DNA of 64,000 bases from Arthrobacter sp. ov407. GTDB lineage: Bacteria; Actinomycetota; Actinomycetes; Actinomycetales; Micrococcaceae. The stretch spans positions 1-64,000 of the forward strand of contig NZ_FNGD01000003.1 of NCBI RefSeq assembly GCF_900102895.1, in the 5' to 3' direction. The notes under the pieces were generated by a model. That model saw only the letters and a list, made by a program, of their open reading frames with translations, made no database searches and was not told the DNA's origin. This document shows, piece by piece, positions 33,136 through 43,289 of the stretch; the stretch's first letter is position 1, and each line of letters starts with the position of its first letter. The translations under genes were made by a program, and so were the position numbers.

Positions 33136-33798
33136 ATGGAAAAAACGAAGAGCTCTCCGCGCGGGACCAGGAAGAGGGAGGTGCCGCTGACCGAGGCCGG
33201 CATCTACGCCGCCGCCCTGCGGCTCATCGACGCGGACGGGGTCGACGCGCTCACCATGCGTAAACTTGCCACCGCGCTCGATGCGAACCCGATGTCGCTC
33301 TACTACCACGTGCCGAATAAGGACGCCGTGCTGCGCGGCGTGGCGAGAATGGTCGGCGCCCAGTTCCGCACCGTGAAGCTGGAGGACGCTCCCTGGCAGG
33401 AGCGCATCCGTCTGCTCGCCACGGATTTCCGGACGCTGGCGCACAGCCACCCCAAGCTCATGGGCTACTCGTTCAGCCTCCAGTCGGACTTCATCCAGCC
33501 TGACGACCCGTTCTGGATTGAGCTCACTGCGATCCTGGACGCCGCAGGGATGCCGCACTCGGAGCTCTCTCATTTCACCGCTCTCGTGGGCTTCGCCATC
33601 AACGGTGTCCTCACCGCCGAACTCACCGGCGCGCTCCACCGGTGGTCGAGCCTCAAACCCCCCAGTGTCGGCGAAGACGGGCTCACCCCTCCAGGCCGTG
33701 ACGAGAACCGCGTCTTCCGCCTGGCGCTGGACACGATCATCATGGGCCTGGAGGGCCAACTCGCCGCCTATGGTGACTTCCAGGGCGCCGACCATTGA
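33136..33798 (+). CDS. TetR-family regulator tetR-1 (P450 cluster)
   Basis: 220 aa. Helix-turn-helix at residues ~15-60: PLTEAGIYAAALRLIDADG, LTMRKLATALDANPMSLYYHV, NKDAVLRGV. The C-terminal domain is of the TetR_C type. It is divergent from the P450 and ~80% identical to tetR-2 at 35303 over the DNA-binding part, differing at a few recognition-helix-side positions (TAL/SVL, YYHV/YHHV). A BM3R1-like repressor that fatty acids release is a reasonable model. Operators lie at 33004-33039 and 33104-33119. Confidence 0.92.
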   Translation: MEKTKSSPRGTRKREVPLTEAGIYAAALRLIDADGVDALTMRKLATALDANPMSLYYHVPNKDAVLRGVARMVGAQFRTVKLEDAPWQERIRLLATDFRTLAHSHPKLMGYSFSLQSDFIQPDDPFWIELTAILDAAGMPHSELSHFTALVGFAINGVLTAELTGALHRWSSLKPPSVGEDGLTPPGRDENRVFRLALDTIIMGLEGQLAAYGDFQGADH

Positions 33799-33879
33799 TT
33801 GCAGTCCTGTAGCATTCCGGCCCAAAAAGCGCCCGGCTAGGCGGCTTTGGTGAGGGGGAGTTCGTCCCAGTAGATTTCA

Positions 33880-34127
33880 TCAACTGGATGACGACGGCGG
33901 TGCCGCAAATCTCTCGTCTCGGGGTGCTGCTGGAATCCGGAGAATGGCGGCGGCCTGCATGTCCACGAGCTTGCGTGTTCCGGTCCTTGAGCAAATGATC
34001 CAGAGGACGGCAGGGTCTGGTTCACCGTTCCTCGGTGCAGGACCTTGCCGAAGCGCCTGGCTTCGATCTCGTCACCGTAGGAAAGTTCCGAGCATGAGCG
34101 GATAGGTGAGGGCTGGGCTGCCGCCAT
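33880..34127 (-). pseudogene. Small conserved protein gene with internal frameshift
   Basis: ATG 34127 has a strong AAAGGAG. The first frame reads SYGDEIEARRFGKVLHRGTV then NQTLPS, the next frame continues LWIICSRTGTRKLVDMQAAA and ends at 33880. Joined, these give the expected small protein with a TG(T)RKLVDM motif; unjoined, the first frame runs on to 33837 as a low-complexity, Arg/Pro/His-rich tail of 96 aa. So one small indel near 34010 seems to have broken it. It follows the ACT-domain gene by 53 bases and a hairpin lies just upstream. I do not know its function. Confidence 0.65.
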
Positions 34128-34141
34128 GGTTGTCTCCTTTC

Positions 34142-34170
34142 GGTGCGGTTCCCGCTACGGGGACCGCACC
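34142..34170. promoter_or_regulatory. GC-rich hairpin before the frameshifted small gene
   Basis: GGTGCGGT (34142-34149) with ACCGCACC (34163-34170), an inner CCCG/CGGG and a three-base loop. The GGTGCGG core and place (after the operon's first gene, just before a small gene with a strong ribosome binding site) match hairpin repeats A and B at 29.3-29.7 kb. Confidence 0.65.
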
Positions 34171-34180
34171 TCCCGGCCTT

Positions 34181-35104
34181 CTATTGCCGGGGCCTTACCA
34201 GGTGTTTTCGTGTCAAGTCAGTGAGCTCGGCGAGCTCGGCTAGCCGGTGCGCCCGGGCGGATTCGGCCGGGGTGAAGGGCGCCCGGGGGCGGGAGAAGCC
34301 GAGGGGTCCGTGCCGGGGGGATGGTATTTTCAGGACGGTCCCATCACATGCCGGTTTGCTGGCCGCGGGTGAGGTGCTGTCGCCGGTGGGAGCCGCGACG
34401 GGTTCGGCGTCGAGCAGTTCGGCAACCGCGAGTTGGAGTTCGCCCGGGTCCTCCACGACCCGCAGGGCCAGGGCGAGGGCCTTGGTCTGGCCGTCCGCCA
34501 CGGTCTGGGCTGTCGCCGGCCACGCTCGGACATCCCGTCCTCCGCCGCCCGCGGCCGCAGCGAGCAGTTCCGCGTGGGTGACATGATCGGGCGCGGAGAC
34601 GACCAGCTCGTCCAGCATCCCGCCGGCAACGGTGTGATTCCGGCACACGAGGATCTCGGCGTCGACGCGGGAGATGGCCTCTACCAGTTTCTCCTGGGCT
34701 TCGTTGCTGTAATCGATCAGCGTGCGGACCCGCCACAGGGCCGCAGAGTTGTGCAGCCGGCCCCGCTGGCGCAGGGCCGGTGCGTGCAGCCAGCCCCGCA
34801 GCGCGCGCCGGACGGAGGGCTCGGCGACCCAGATCACCAGTACGGTGGCCGTCAAAGTCAGGACCAGTACCTTTAGAACATAAGGCAGCGCCGCGTTCAC
34901 TACGGCGGCGTGAACCAACAGCTCAATCGGCAGCATGGCTGTGACGTTGGCCAAGGTAAGGCGGGCTTTTGAGGGATGGGGCAGTTGGCCGCAGGCGTCA
35001 CACAGAAGCGCTTTGATGGGGTTCTTTCGAGGCGTTGAGGTGGCTATGCTGTGGACGCGCGGGGACCGGCTGGATGCCAGGTCGTTGGTGGAGTGTACGG
35101 TCAT
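34181..35104 (-). CDS. Two-TM membrane protein with ACT-like domain
   Basis: 307 aa from ATG 35104. After ~60 soluble residues, including CDACGQ, there are two membrane helices (LANVTAMLPIELLVHAAVV and YVLKVLVLTLTATVLVIWVA), then RRALRGWLHAPALRQRG. Residues ~125-235 look like an ACT domain: WRVRTLIDYSNEAQEKLVE, GGMLDELVVSAPDHVTHAEL, GGGGRDVRAWPAT, DGQTKALALALRVV; ACT modules sense small ligands. The tail is Pro/Arg-rich. The first ~12 codons (MTVHSTNDLASS) are a copy of the ABC transporter's start, so leader and start were duplicated together. Confidence 0.8.
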   Translation of the reverse strand: MTVHSTNDLASSRSPRVHSIATSTPRKNPIKALLCDACGQLPHPSKARLTLANVTAMLPIELLVHAAVVNAALPYVLKVLVLTLTATVLVIWVAEPSVRRALRGWLHAPALRQRGRLHNSAALWRVRTLIDYSNEAQEKLVEAISRVDAEILVCRNHTVAGGMLDELVVSAPDHVTHAELLAAAAGGGGRDVRAWPATAQTVADGQTKALALALRVVEDPGELQLAVAELLDAEPVAAPTGDSTSPAASKPACDGTVLKIPSPRHGPLGFSRPRAPFTPAESARAHRLAELAELTDLTRKHLVRPRQ

Positions 35105-35168
35105 GGGTTGCTCCTTTGTACAGGGCGGTATGGGCAACGGCGCCGACGATGCGGCGTGCACCGCAAAA

Positions 35169-35204
35169 CATACGCTGTATGGAAGTTCAACCGTACAGCG
35201 TATG
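35169..35204. promoter_or_regulatory. Paired CATAC-N3-GTATG operators (ACT-protein leader)
   Basis: CATACGCTGTATG (35169-35181) and CGTACAGCGTATG (35192-35204), 23 bases apart. The whole ~100-base leader back to the start codon matches that of the ABC exporter. Confidence 0.87.
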
Positions 35205-35270
35205 GAAGGTTGACCGCAATCCGGAGCCGCACGGGCGATTGCCATTTCGCCGCGCGGCCGAGGCCAGTTT

Positions 35271-35283
35271 CATACACTGTATG
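35271..35283. promoter_or_regulatory. CATAC-N3-GTATG operator at the tetR-2 promoter
   Basis: CATACACTGTATG, 20 bases before the TetR start, in the same place as the degenerate site before tetR-1. Confidence 0.82.
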
Positions 35284-35302
35284 TATCTGATACCGTCCCT
35301 GT

Positions 35303-35953
35303 ATGGACAAAGTGAAGAATCGCGCGCGGGGAACCAGGAAGAGAGAGGTCCCTCTGACCGAGGCCGGGATCTATGCCGCCGCCCTGCGGCTCATCGACGC
35401 GGACGGGGTCGAAGCGCTCACCATGCGCAAACTCGCGTCCGTGCTCGATGCGAACCCGATGTCGCTGTATCACCACGTGCCGAACAAGGACGCCGTGCTG
35501 CGCGGCGTGACCAGAATGGTGGGCACACAGTTCCGCACCGTGACGCTGGAGGACGCTCCTTGGCAGGAGCGCATCCGCCTGCTCGCCACGGATTTCCGGA
35601 CGCTGGCGCACAGCCACCCCAGGCTCATGGGCTACTCGTCCTGTCACAAGGCGGACTTCATCCAGCCCGACGACCCGTTCTGGATTGAACTCACCGCGAT
35701 CCTGGACGTCGCAGGGGTGCCGCGCTCCGAGCTCCCGCATTGCACCGCCCTCTTGGGCGCCGTCATCACCGACGTCCTCACCGCCGAACTAAACGGGGCG
35801 TCAAGCCTCAATCCCCCCAATGTTGGTGAAGGCGGGCTCACCCCTCCAGACAGTTACGAGAACCGCGTCTTCCGCCTGGCGCTGGACGCGATCATCATGG
35901 GCTTGGAGAGCCCACTCGCCGCCGATGGTCACTTCCAGGGCTCCGACCATTGA
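35303..35953 (+). CDS. TetR-family regulator tetR-2 (paralogue of tetR-1)
   Basis: 216 aa, closely similar to tetR-1 along its length; the DNA-binding part is nearly identical (PLTEAGIYAAALRLIDADGV), and a 4-residue deletion in the C-terminal part (TGALHRWSSLK versus NGASSLN) separates them. It is divergent from the ACT-domain gene with three operators between. The duplicated block runs from the paired operators through the gene and a few bases beyond (both stops are followed by TTGATTG). Ligand specificity may have diverged. Confidence 0.92.
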   Translation: MDKVKNRARGTRKREVPLTEAGIYAAALRLIDADGVEALTMRKLASVLDANPMSLYHHVPNKDAVLRGVTRMVGTQFRTVTLEDAPWQERIRLLATDFRTLAHSHPRLMGYSSCHKADFIQPDDPFWIELTAILDVAGVPRSELPHCTALLGAVITDVLTAELNGASSLNPPNVGEGGLTPPDSYENRVFRLALDAIIMGLESPLAADGHFQGSDH

Positions 35954-36113
35954 TTGTGCAGCCCTGTAGCGTTGCCGCCTGAGAGCGCCCTGGCGGGCTC
36001 AGGCCGCAACGCATTAGGGGGCATCCTTGCTTCCAGTATCTGTATGGGATTTCTCGCAGCTCCGGTGCGGGCGGATGGTGTCGCGGTGGGGGAGCGGTTT
36101 GCGGGTGGCAGAT

Positions 36114-36671
36114 TCAGCTGGAGGAGGCAGGCTGGTCGGGGCGAGCCAAGTCGGTCTGGATCGCGCGGATGATCGAGGCGAGGATTCCGGAGGTGAGAAG
36201 TCCTGGCCCCAGCGGGCCGGCGGAATTTCCCCCCAGCGGTGGCAAGCGCCGGAGCGCGGACCGGGCTTCGGCGCTCATGTGCTCTAGTTGCCAGTGGACC
36301 TCGTCGTCGACCGTCTGGGGCCGATCGGGCGCCGCCAGTCCGGCCGCTTTCGCGGCATACGCGGCTGCCCCCAAGGCGTGCGCACCCATGTGGGCGACGG
36401 CTGCGGCTTGCGTGGCGGACCGGGCGGCAGCCATCGCGGCAGGGCTATTCACCTCGCCTGCGGCACGGCCAGCCACAAACCGCCGGCGGATCTCTTCGGC
36501 GGCACTGAGCTCACCGTGAGCGAAGGCACGGGCTCGGGCGATGGCGTCGCGGGGGCGATCATCTGCCGGCGCCTCTGCCTCAAATAAGGCCACGACCCGC
36601 TCAGCGCAGTCTGCGGCCCAAGTCGCGACGACACGGCGCTCGGCCTCGCTTAGCGTCTGCGGAGATGCCAT
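36114..36671 (-). CDS. Putative Imm5-like immunity protein
   Basis: 185 aa, all helical, Ala-rich. RARAFAHGELSAAEEIRRRFVAGRAA and the AVAHMGAHALGAAAYAAKAAGLA stretch resemble the putative immunity proteins (Imm5-like) of polymorphic toxin systems, which bind a matching toxin. No toxin gene is beside it, so it would be an orphan. The start at ATG 36671 has only a weak ribosome binding site; the frame is open further upstream. This family label is from pattern only. Confidence 0.6.
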   Translation of the reverse strand: MASPQTLSEAERRVVATWAADCAERVVALFEAEAPADDRPRDAIARARAFAHGELSAAEEIRRRFVAGRAAGEVNSPAAMAAARSATQAAAVAHMGAHALGAAAYAAKAAGLAAPDRPQTVDDEVHWQLEHMSAEARSALRRLPPLGGNSAGPLGPGLLTSGILASIIRAIQTDLARPDQPASSS

Positions 36672-36797
36672 ATCAGTACCATACTCACGGCCTGCGGGCC
36701 GATCCCCCTTACCCGACGTCAAGCGTGACACCCAGCCCCGAGAAACCCCGCTACGGAGCGCTGGGCCCGCCCTCGCCTGCAAGAATGGGCCCCCGGG

Positions 36798-37235
36798 TCA
36801 GTCGTTCTTCAGTTTCTCGGCGAGCATCACGAGGATTCCGCTGGGACCGCGGAGGTACGTGAGTTTGTAGACGTCCTGGTAGGTCGCCACGCCGCGTAGC
36901 GGCCTGCATCCGTGCCTCGCGGCGATCTCAAGGGCCTTGTCGATGTCGTCGACCGAGAAGGCGACGCGGTGCATGCCGATCTCGTTGGGACGAGTGGGGC
37001 TTGACTCGATCGCTTCAGGGTGGATGTACTCGAAGAGTTCAAGGCGACCGTGACCGTCGGGGGTCTGGAGCATCGCAATTTTGGCGTGGTTGCCATCAAG
37101 GCCCACGGCAGTATCGGTCCACTCACCACTGACGGTGTCACGGCCGACGACCGTGAGACCGAGGTCGGTGAAAAAGGCGATGGTTGCTTCGAGGTCGCGG
37201 ACGGCGATGCCGACGTTCTCAAGTTTAATGGCCAT
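36798..37235 (-). CDS. VOC-superfamily protein (glyoxalase/dioxygenase-like)
   Basis: 145 aa from ATG 37235. Two beta-alpha-beta-beta-beta modules: KLENVGIAVRDLEATIAFF, then GMHRVAFSVDDIDKALEIAARHG and LRGPSGILVMLAEKL. Metal ligands of glyoxalase I (His, Glu, His, Glu) can be placed only partly (GRLELFEYIHPE supplies Glu). The function is not clear; such proteins bind or act on small organic ligands or antibiotics. Confidence 0.82.
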   Translation of the reverse strand: MAIKLENVGIAVRDLEATIAFFTDLGLTVVGRDTVSGEWTDTAVGLDGNHAKIAMLQTPDGHGRLELFEYIHPEAIESSPTRPNEIGMHRVAFSVDDIDKALEIAARHGCRPLRGVATYQDVYKLTYLRGPSGILVMLAEKLKND

Positions 37236-37429
37236 GCATTGCACGCTACCGAGTCGGGCCGAATAGCTCCAGTGGAGCGGAGAGACTCAACCCATCACGC
37301 CCGTGGGCAATCAGGGCAACGGTAGTTCTGTCATGGGCCAAATCCGAGGTGACGGCGGCGAACCCTGATGCGGTCGCCCTCTTAGGGGTCCGCTTACGTT
37401 CTATGCACTTGAAGGAGCGTTGATCCTCG

Positions 37430-37840
37430 TCAGTTGATGATTTCGCCTCGCTCGTCCGCACGGAGTTCTGCCAGGCGTTCTTTCCACGTCTGTAGCGCCT
37501 CGGGCGCCTGTCGTGCCCAATCGGTGACTTCGCCGACGACCCTGAGCGGGGCACTGCTGCGATATGAGCGGGTGGGGTTGCCGGGGAATTTCTTGTCGGT
37601 CACGTTTGGGTCGTCCTCGAATGCCCCGGTTGGCTCGACGGCGTAGACGCGCGGGGCGCCGTCGCCCGCGGCGAGTTCCGCAGCGAGTCCCGCACCGTTC
37701 GGAAGAGCGGTGAAATAGATGTGATTCATCACGACTTCGGGACGGTAGTTCGACCTGAAGCCCGCCCTAAGGAGATCACCGTCCCGGAGGTTGGCTTTCG
37801 TGCCGTGAAAGAACGGACCCTCGTCCAGCGGTTGGCTCAC
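37430..37840 (-). CDS. arr: NAD+-rifampin ADP-ribosyltransferase
   Basis: 136 aa, the usual Arr length, from GTG 37840. The family pattern is clear: GPFFHGTKANLRDGDLL, SNYRPEVVMNHIYFTALPNGA, AAGDGAPRVYAVEPTGAFEDDPN, DKKFPGNPTRSYRS and LRVVGEVTDWARQ. Arr transfers ADP-ribose from NAD+ to the C23 hydroxyl of rifamycins and so blocks RNA polymerase binding. The His of HGT and the YFT region carry the NAD site. It is chromosomal, with no mobile element nearby. Rifampin resistance would be the prediction. Confidence 0.93.
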   Translation of the reverse strand: MSQPLDEGPFFHGTKANLRDGDLLRAGFRSNYRPEVVMNHIYFTALPNGAGLAAELAAGDGAPRVYAVEPTGAFEDDPNVTDKKFPGNPTRSYRSSAPLRVVGEVTDWARQAPEALQTWKERLAELRADERGEIIN

Positions 37841-37994
37841 AGCTACAGCCTAATCCCACGACATCGCCGAACAGGGCTCCGGCCCGGCGGACGCTCGATT
37901 TACGGGCGATGGGGAGGCCAATTTCCCCGGTCTTTGTCCCGCTCATCCAGGATCCTGGCCTCGCGCCAAACACATCAAACCCGGCAACTGGGAG

Positions 37995-38381
37995 TCATGC
38001 AGCGCCCGATCCATACGGACGCGTGATCGCCTCGAGGAAATGTCCGTCAGGATCCGCGAAGTAGACGCCGCGTCCGCCGTCGTTGTGGTTGATCTGCTGT
38101 GGGCGGGACCGTCCCGGGTCTGCCCAGTAGGGGATGCCCTCGTCCTGGATTCTTGCGAAGATTCCGTCGAAGTCCTCCTCGCTGACCAGGAAGGCGTAGT
38201 GCTGCGGGGAGATGGGCCGGTCCGCCGTGGCGAAATCGAGGGCTACTCCATGGTCAAGCGGTACGGTCATGAAAGACCACATAGGCTGCGGTTCCGGCAG
38301 CCCGAGTACGTTGGCCAGGAACTTCGCCGAACGGCGCTTGTCTGTTGCATAGACGATGGTGTGGTTGAAAGCGATCGTCAT
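37995..38381 (-). CDS. VOC-superfamily protein (glyoxalase-like)
   Basis: 128 aa with CAAGGAGG before ATG 38381. FNHTIVYATDKRRSAKFLAN, DHGVALDFA, HYAFLVSEEDFDGIFARI and DPDGHFLEAITRP are standard VOC strands; the His/Glu set of metal ligands is largely kept. The substrate is not known. It is on the same strand as arr but 150 bases away. Confidence 0.87.
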   Translation of the reverse strand: MTIAFNHTIVYATDKRRSAKFLANVLGLPEPQPMWSFMTVPLDHGVALDFATADRPISPQHYAFLVSEEDFDGIFARIQDEGIPYWADPGRSRPQQINHNDGGRGVYFADPDGHFLEAITRPYGSGAA

Positions 38382-38884
38382 GGTGGCCTCCTTGGGTGTG
38401 GTTGTCTGACACCATCTGACGTCCAGCCCCCTTCAGATTTCAAGAGCGCGCGCTACATCCGTACACCCTTCATTGGGCCAGCCTCAGCACCGGGGAACGG
38501 CAGGCGATACCGACTGGATCGCCGCCCTCGAGAAGTCCGTCCTGCACGCTGCCATCCATCGGCTCAGGAGGCTGTCTGAATTTCGGTGCTTCTGAGATGG
38601 CCTGACTGAAGGAACGGGTTTTGGCCATTGTCCCTGTCGGCTATGGAAGGGCCGCTTCCGGCCGCGCCGGAAGTTCGGGGGTGGAAGAGCTGATCGGGGC
38701 GCTGGCTGACCTGGCTGCGAGCCTGGAGGCCGCGACCAGCGATCTGGACGCCCCCAGTCCTGCCTGACACGGCGGTGACCGTGGGGTGCGGTCCTCCACC
38801 GGCGGGCTCGCTTGGCTGGACGGGGCGGCAGTAGGCAGCCGTCCGAGGAATGTCATCTGCTGTGTCGTGGAGCATACTGGGGTT
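38382..38884. other. Gap before the GH15 gene
   Basis: About 500 bases. A short plus-strand frame at ~38680-38767 reads VEELIGALADLAASLEAATSDL, a coiled-coil tail, but has no clear start; it may be a decayed or unannotated small gene. I see nothing else firm. Confidence 0.4.
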
Positions 38885-40813
<1,929 letters not shown>

Positions 40814-41243
40814 CAGCAGAAGCTACCGACCGGGGGAGCTGTGAAGCGGCTCGGCCTACTGCTTCAGCCCTACGCTGCCCTCCTGCTGTCGGCGGCGCCC
40901 GCCGGGGGTGCGAGCAACAGGCCGCTGCCGCCTATTGATCGCTATGGGTTCGCCAGCTGCAGTGGGTTGTTCTCATTAATGATCGACTAGTGAGACAGGC
41001 CGGCGTCGCCCTGGGCGTACCTGTCAGCCGGGAACGGCGGTTAAATTGCAGCCTCAGCCAGGAGTGCGTCGCGCTGCAGGTCTGTGGTCTGAGACCCGTC
41101 GGCCTTCGAGACACGCATGTATCCGACAAGCACGGCCGCTCCCCTCTGTCATTTATGCGTTTGTTTTCGCTTGTAAGCGCCACGATTCAGATGTGGTCTG
41201 ATGCAGGCATGACAAAGCCCGTGCCCGGCGACTCCACCCGGGC
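40814..41243. other. Gap after the GH15 gene
   Basis: About 430 bases. A 49-codon plus-strand frame from GTG ~40841 ends PPIDRYGFASCSG, which resembles the FPPIADYGF opening of GH15 proteins, so it may be the scrap of a second GH15 gene. Otherwise no gene is seen. Confidence 0.35.
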
Positions 41244-41903
41244 TCAGCCGCGCGGCGCCGGCAAATCGAGGTTCCAGTGGCGCGAGACCATCAGTAGCCA
41301 CCTGGTGTCGTCCTCGTCGTGGCCAAGACCTGCGGGTCCTGGTGTGATGTAGAACCGCGAGACGACGCGCTGCGAGCCTTCGGCGTCTCCATAAAGCACG
41401 TCGACGGCGAAGCCGTCGTCGCCGGCGGCTCCCTCCGTGGCGTTACGGTAGTCGGCCGACTCCGGGTCCCGGATGGCGACCTGGCAGAAACCGGCGTCGT
41501 TGGACGGCACGTAGATGTCGCGTGTCAGCCGGTGGAACTCCTCGACTGGTGCCAGCGGAGCCCTGGCGTCCGGTGGCAGATGCCAGCCGTGCAGGATCGC
41601 CACCCCTGTGCCGGCGTTGCGCACAGACATCACCAGGTACACGGTGTTGTCGGCGATCTCGAGGGCGGCGTGGCCACCCTGCACGACCATCCATTTGCCT
41701 TCCATAAACCGCACCTTCTGCGGGGCATCCGACCAATTGGAAGGCAGCAGGATGGGGCGCAACCCGTTCAGCAGTGCGCGCTCGGCCAGCCGCGCCGACC
41801 GGTTGGCTGACCTAGTGGAGATGAATGTCGCGATGGCGAGCACCGTCGTACCGAGAGCGGTGCCGAGGTTGGAGAGGAGAAGCCAGTCGATCATAGGCAA
41901 CAT
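41244..41903 (-). CDS. Membrane-anchored hypothetical protein
   Basis: 219 aa. One N-terminal membrane helix (LGTALGTTVLAIATFIS) is followed by a basic stretch (RSANRSARLAERALL) and a ~150-residue soluble beta-rich domain (FMEGKWMVVQGGHAALEI, VYLVMSVRNAGTGVAILHGW), resembling small anchored proteins of unknown function in actinobacteria. ATG 41903 or 41894 is the start. Its neighbours give no clue. Confidence 0.7.
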   Translation of the reverse strand: MLPMIDWLLLSNLGTALGTTVLAIATFISTRSANRSARLAERALLNGLRPILLPSNWSDAPQKVRFMEGKWMVVQGGHAALEIADNTVYLVMSVRNAGTGVAILHGWHLPPDARAPLAPVEEFHRLTRDIYVPSNDAGFCQVAIRDPESADYRNATEGAAGDDGFAVDVLYGDAEGSQRVVSRFYITPGPAGLGHDEDDTRWLLMVSRHWNLDLPAPRG

Positions 41904-42165
41904 TCAACGCCATCCCCAGCCTCGCCAGCAATCGACGCCGGACGTCTGCAGAGTCAAAGCAGGCGCGGCGGGCAACAGTGCTGCGCGTCGGGGCAGGCAA
42001 TCCCTCCTCCGTGCACGCGCGGACGATGTCGCGGTGAACCACCGGTTTACGGGCACTCCTACGAACCGCGAAACGGCGCAACGCTCGAACTCGATGCTAG
42101 TCTCCGGACACCTTGCCGACTCCTTTATTGATTGGGAGGGGCCGGGCCGCGCTCTTGCCAGGCCC

Positions 42166-42753
42166 CTAAGCCCGTGCCCTGGCAACCAGGTCTCCTGCAG
42201 AGCCGAGGATAAAGTCCACATTGAGGGATGAGCTGGGCCCCTCACCCATAGATATCTTCTCGTCGAAAGACCCAAAGGTGGCCGGCAAGAAGTACCCCAC
42301 GTTGTCCCAGTAATACTGGAAGACATACAGGACGGGATCTTCGATCGTATCCAGGTCCTCCCCAAGGCGGTACACAACAATGGCCTTCTGGCGGACTTCT
42401 TGCGAATTCGAGCACCAGGGCAGAATCAGCCCTCCCGCATTAGCCATATTTCTAGCCGGAACCTGATCCGTGTCCCTCGGAATGATCCCCGAAGGATCGC
42501 CCGGGCCAAAGAGGGGATTCCACTCAAGGTCCTCGTAGAACAGGTTCATGCCCACATCGGCTGGCTGTCCCGGCAGACGGGTTCGGTTGGTGAGCCTTTC
42601 CAGGCCTGAATTCCACAGTAGGGGTCCTCTGCGGTCCTGGGCACCGTACGAAACTTTCTTCCGCGACGCGGAAATGGACGCCCGCGCCGCGTCTTTGGCG
42701 GCCCTAGCCGAAGTTACCGTCTTTGGGCCTGGGGGCGGTTGCTCGAGATCCAT
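42166..42753 (-). CDS. Hypothetical protein, 195 aa
   Basis: ATG 42753 has an ACAGGAGA ribosome binding site. It is soluble and acidic in the C-terminal half (YYWDNVGYFLPATFGSFDEK); the N-terminal ~45 residues are basic and Ala-rich. The sequence DIL..VYRLGEDLDTIEDPVLYVFQYY is distinctive but matches no family I can name. Codon use is less GC-extreme than in its neighbours. Confidence 0.65.
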   Translation of the reverse strand: MDLEQPPPGPKTVTSARAAKDAARASISASRKKVSYGAQDRRGPLLWNSGLERLTNRTRLPGQPADVGMNLFYEDLEWNPLFGPGDPSGIIPRDTDQVPARNMANAGGLILPWCSNSQEVRQKAIVVYRLGEDLDTIEDPVLYVFQYYWDNVGYFLPATFGSFDEKISMGEGPSSSLNVDFILGSAGDLVARARA

Positions 42754-43289
42754 CCTTAATTCTCCTGTCCAAGAGGTGACCGGAGCGCTCCCGTGGTTGA
42801 CCGCAGGCGGCTCCGCCCGGGAGGGCTCAAGGGATGCAATATGCTCCGCCGTGCAGCGGTTGTTGCGGCATGAGGGCCGGGCCCGGACGGTTATCGGCTA
42901 TCGGAGGCATGGCTCTCGTGTGAACTTTGCGTCCGGTGCTTGCAATGCGTCAAGGGACTATGGGCACTGACAGTCCGGATAGTTCCGCGTCCCCGGGCAG
43001 AGGCAAGGGCCGCTGAGCACACATACCCATGACCACCACAGGAATCACCGTCAACTGACGGCCGAGCTCACCGGCCTCGAGAGCGTCAAGCTCGGAGTCC
43101 TGGCCGGCACTTCGTGCCGCACCGCACTCCGGGACAGCCGCTGGCCGTACGAGGTGCCCCTGCAGGGTCTCGGTATCGGCCAGCAGTTCGGATGGCTGAC
43201 CGCTGAGCTCACCGGCCACCACCGGGGAGCCCGCATCTGGTGCAGCACCCGGCGGGAATTTTCGGTCGGGGCCGGCGTTAGGTCTGAGT
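42754..43289. other. Gap before the quinone oxidoreductase-like gene
   Basis: About 535 bases. A repeated bit GAGCTCACCGGCC occurs at ~43066 and ~43205 in one plus-strand frame (LTAELTG twice) that has no start; it may be decayed coding DNA. No firm gene. Confidence 0.4.

Noticed and set aside
40841-40990. 49-codon frame resembling a GH15 start
   Set aside because: Too short and ends at a stop after PPIDRYGF-like residues; listed only as a gap remark.
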